DNA of 7,268 nt from CAZKTF01 sp964555565 (GTDB lineage: Bacteria; Planctomycetota; JAJSAM01; JAKLKS01), in assembly GCA_964555565.1 (NCBI GenBank), contig CAZKTF010000185.1:1-7268 (forward strand), written 5' to 3'. This document shows, piece after piece, positions 7,027 to 7,268 of the stretch. The notes under the pieces were generated by a model. It was given only the letters and a program-made list of their open reading frames with translations, was not told where the DNA came from and did no database searches. The first letter of the stretch is position 1, and each line of letters opens with the position of its first letter. A program made the translations under genes and the position numbers.

Positions 7027-7242
7027 CTACATCCTCTTAGCGATGTCAGAAAGTGGATCGATGACCGAGCCGGAGGACGGATCGGCCCTGTAGTAGTCGT
7101 CGGCAAGCCGCAGGATCTTGTCCCAGTTGACTAAGAAGAGGGGCCGCATCGACCGGCGAAGCGTATCAATCGCGCCGTCCACCAGCCCGATGAACCTCTC
7201 GGATCTTTCGGACTTCCCTCCGTGCCAACATGCGTGAGACAA
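7027..7242 (-). CDS. Short protein of unknown function, coupled to the transposase; 5' end uncertain
   Basis: The frame ends with TAG at 7029-7027, one base before the transposase GTG. I do not recognise the protein. Its C-terminal half reads like real protein rather than antisense shadow: RPLFLVNWDKILRLADDYYR, then ADPSSGSVIDPLSDIAKRM. It is mixed hydrophobic and acidic, probably helical, without cysteine pairs, a signal peptide or membrane segment. The start is unclear. Candidates are TTG at 7242 (71 residues, no ribosome binding site seen), GTG at 7182 (51 residues, GAGAGG 12 bases upstream, rather far) and ATG at 7149 (40 residues). No stop occurs between 7242 and the window edge, so it could also be the end of a longer protein. 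The tight junction suggests it belongs to the insertion sequence as an accessory or leader protein. If it instead belongs to the host, the element has no promoter of its own here. Confidence 0.45.
   Translation of the reverse strand: MSHACWHGGKSERSERFIGLVDGAIDTLRRSMRPLFLVNWDKILRLADDYYRADPSSGSVIDPLSDIAKRM
7032..7038 (-). promoter_or_regulatory. Ribosome binding site of the transposase, inside the upstream short frame
   Basis: AAGAGGA lies 6 bases before the GTG at 7025 and forms part of the last codons (AKRM, stop) of the upstream short frame. This fixes the GTG as the likely start. It also means translation of the transposase probably depends on ribosomes finishing the upstream frame. Confidence 0.55.
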
Positions 7243-7268
7243 TCGACTACCCGGAGTTTTGTGTAGAG

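Larger units (their letters stand above)
6012..7242 (-). mobile_element. IS1595-type insertion sequence, ends not resolved
   Basis: The element is defined by its transposase (6012-7025) and, provisionally, the short frame directly upstream. Terminal inverted repeats and an 8-bp target duplication are expected for the IS1595 family, but I could not identify a convincing pair. The left end is probably within a few tens of bases below 6012. The right end is either between about 7240 and 7268 or beyond the window. The span given is therefore the coding part only. The transposase is intact, so the element could still be mobile. Confidence 0.6.

Noticed and set aside
5991..7040. 349-codon plus-strand open frame
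   Set aside because: It is the antisense shadow of the transposase, again in codon register, with no recognisable domain.
7026..7106. Longer transposase starting at TTG 7106
   Set aside because: The start codon is weak, it would overlap the upstream short frame by about 80 bases, and the extra 27 residues do not look like the family. The GTG at 7025 has a good ribosome binding site.
5819..7256. Possible terminal inverted repeats: 5819-5835 against the reverse complement of 7240-7256 (12 of 17 bases match)
   Set aside because: The match is imperfect and partly due to the common CGATCG word. It would place the left end about 190 bases beyond the transposase, and no flanking duplication was seen.
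5991..7266. Possible 8-bp target duplication, TTGCGTAT near 5991 and TTGTGTAG near 7259
   Set aside because: Only six of eight bases agree, and no matching inverted repeats follow directly inside the two copies.
1..7268. CRISPR arrays, tRNA or rRNA genes
   Set aside because: I saw no regularly spaced repeats and no cloverleaf or rRNA-like conserved sequence on either strand.

Overview
The window is a stretch of a GC-rich bacterial genome. The codon choice is strongly G/C-biased, and long antisense open frames shadow every real gene. It carries a type I restriction-modification locus next to an IS1595-type insertion sequence. Every confident gene lies on the minus strand, so the window reads right to left. 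The sequence does not let me name the host. The protein families present are spread across many phyla and move horizontally.

Right edge to about 6012: a short frame (7027-7242, perhaps continuing past the window edge) ends one base before the GTG start of an intact transposase (7025-6012). The transposase has an N-terminal CxxC...CxxC zinc ribbon and an ISXO2-like DDE-type core. I could not delimit the ends of the element with confidence.

5693-6011: about 320 bases with no convincing gene. They contain a 12-bp perfect palindrome, a 6-bp-stem inverted repeat and a 23-codon plus-strand frame (5938-6009) that could be the beginning of a gene cut by the insertion sequence.

5692 to the left edge: hsdM, hsdS and hsdR in the order M-S-R on one strand, with junctions that imply a single operon. 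hsdM and hsdS overlap by 4 bases (GTGA). hsdR starts 34 bases after hsdS and has a good ribosome binding site. HsdM (536 aa) has both N6-adenine methyltransferase motifs. HsdS (407 aa) has two target recognition domains, each followed by a conserved helical region. HsdR (942 codons in the window, with its C-terminus beyond base 1) has the nuclease and all the recognisable helicase motifs. I see no frameshift or premature stop in any of the three, so the system looks functional as far as it can be read. HsdM2S would methylate an adenine on each strand of a bipartite target chosen by HsdS. Adding HsdR would give the ATP-dependent translocating nuclease that cuts unmodified DNA.

I do not see a previously undescribed system here. 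The least explained parts are the small frame coupled to the transposase, the target specificity of HsdS, and the control region between the insertion sequence and hsdM.
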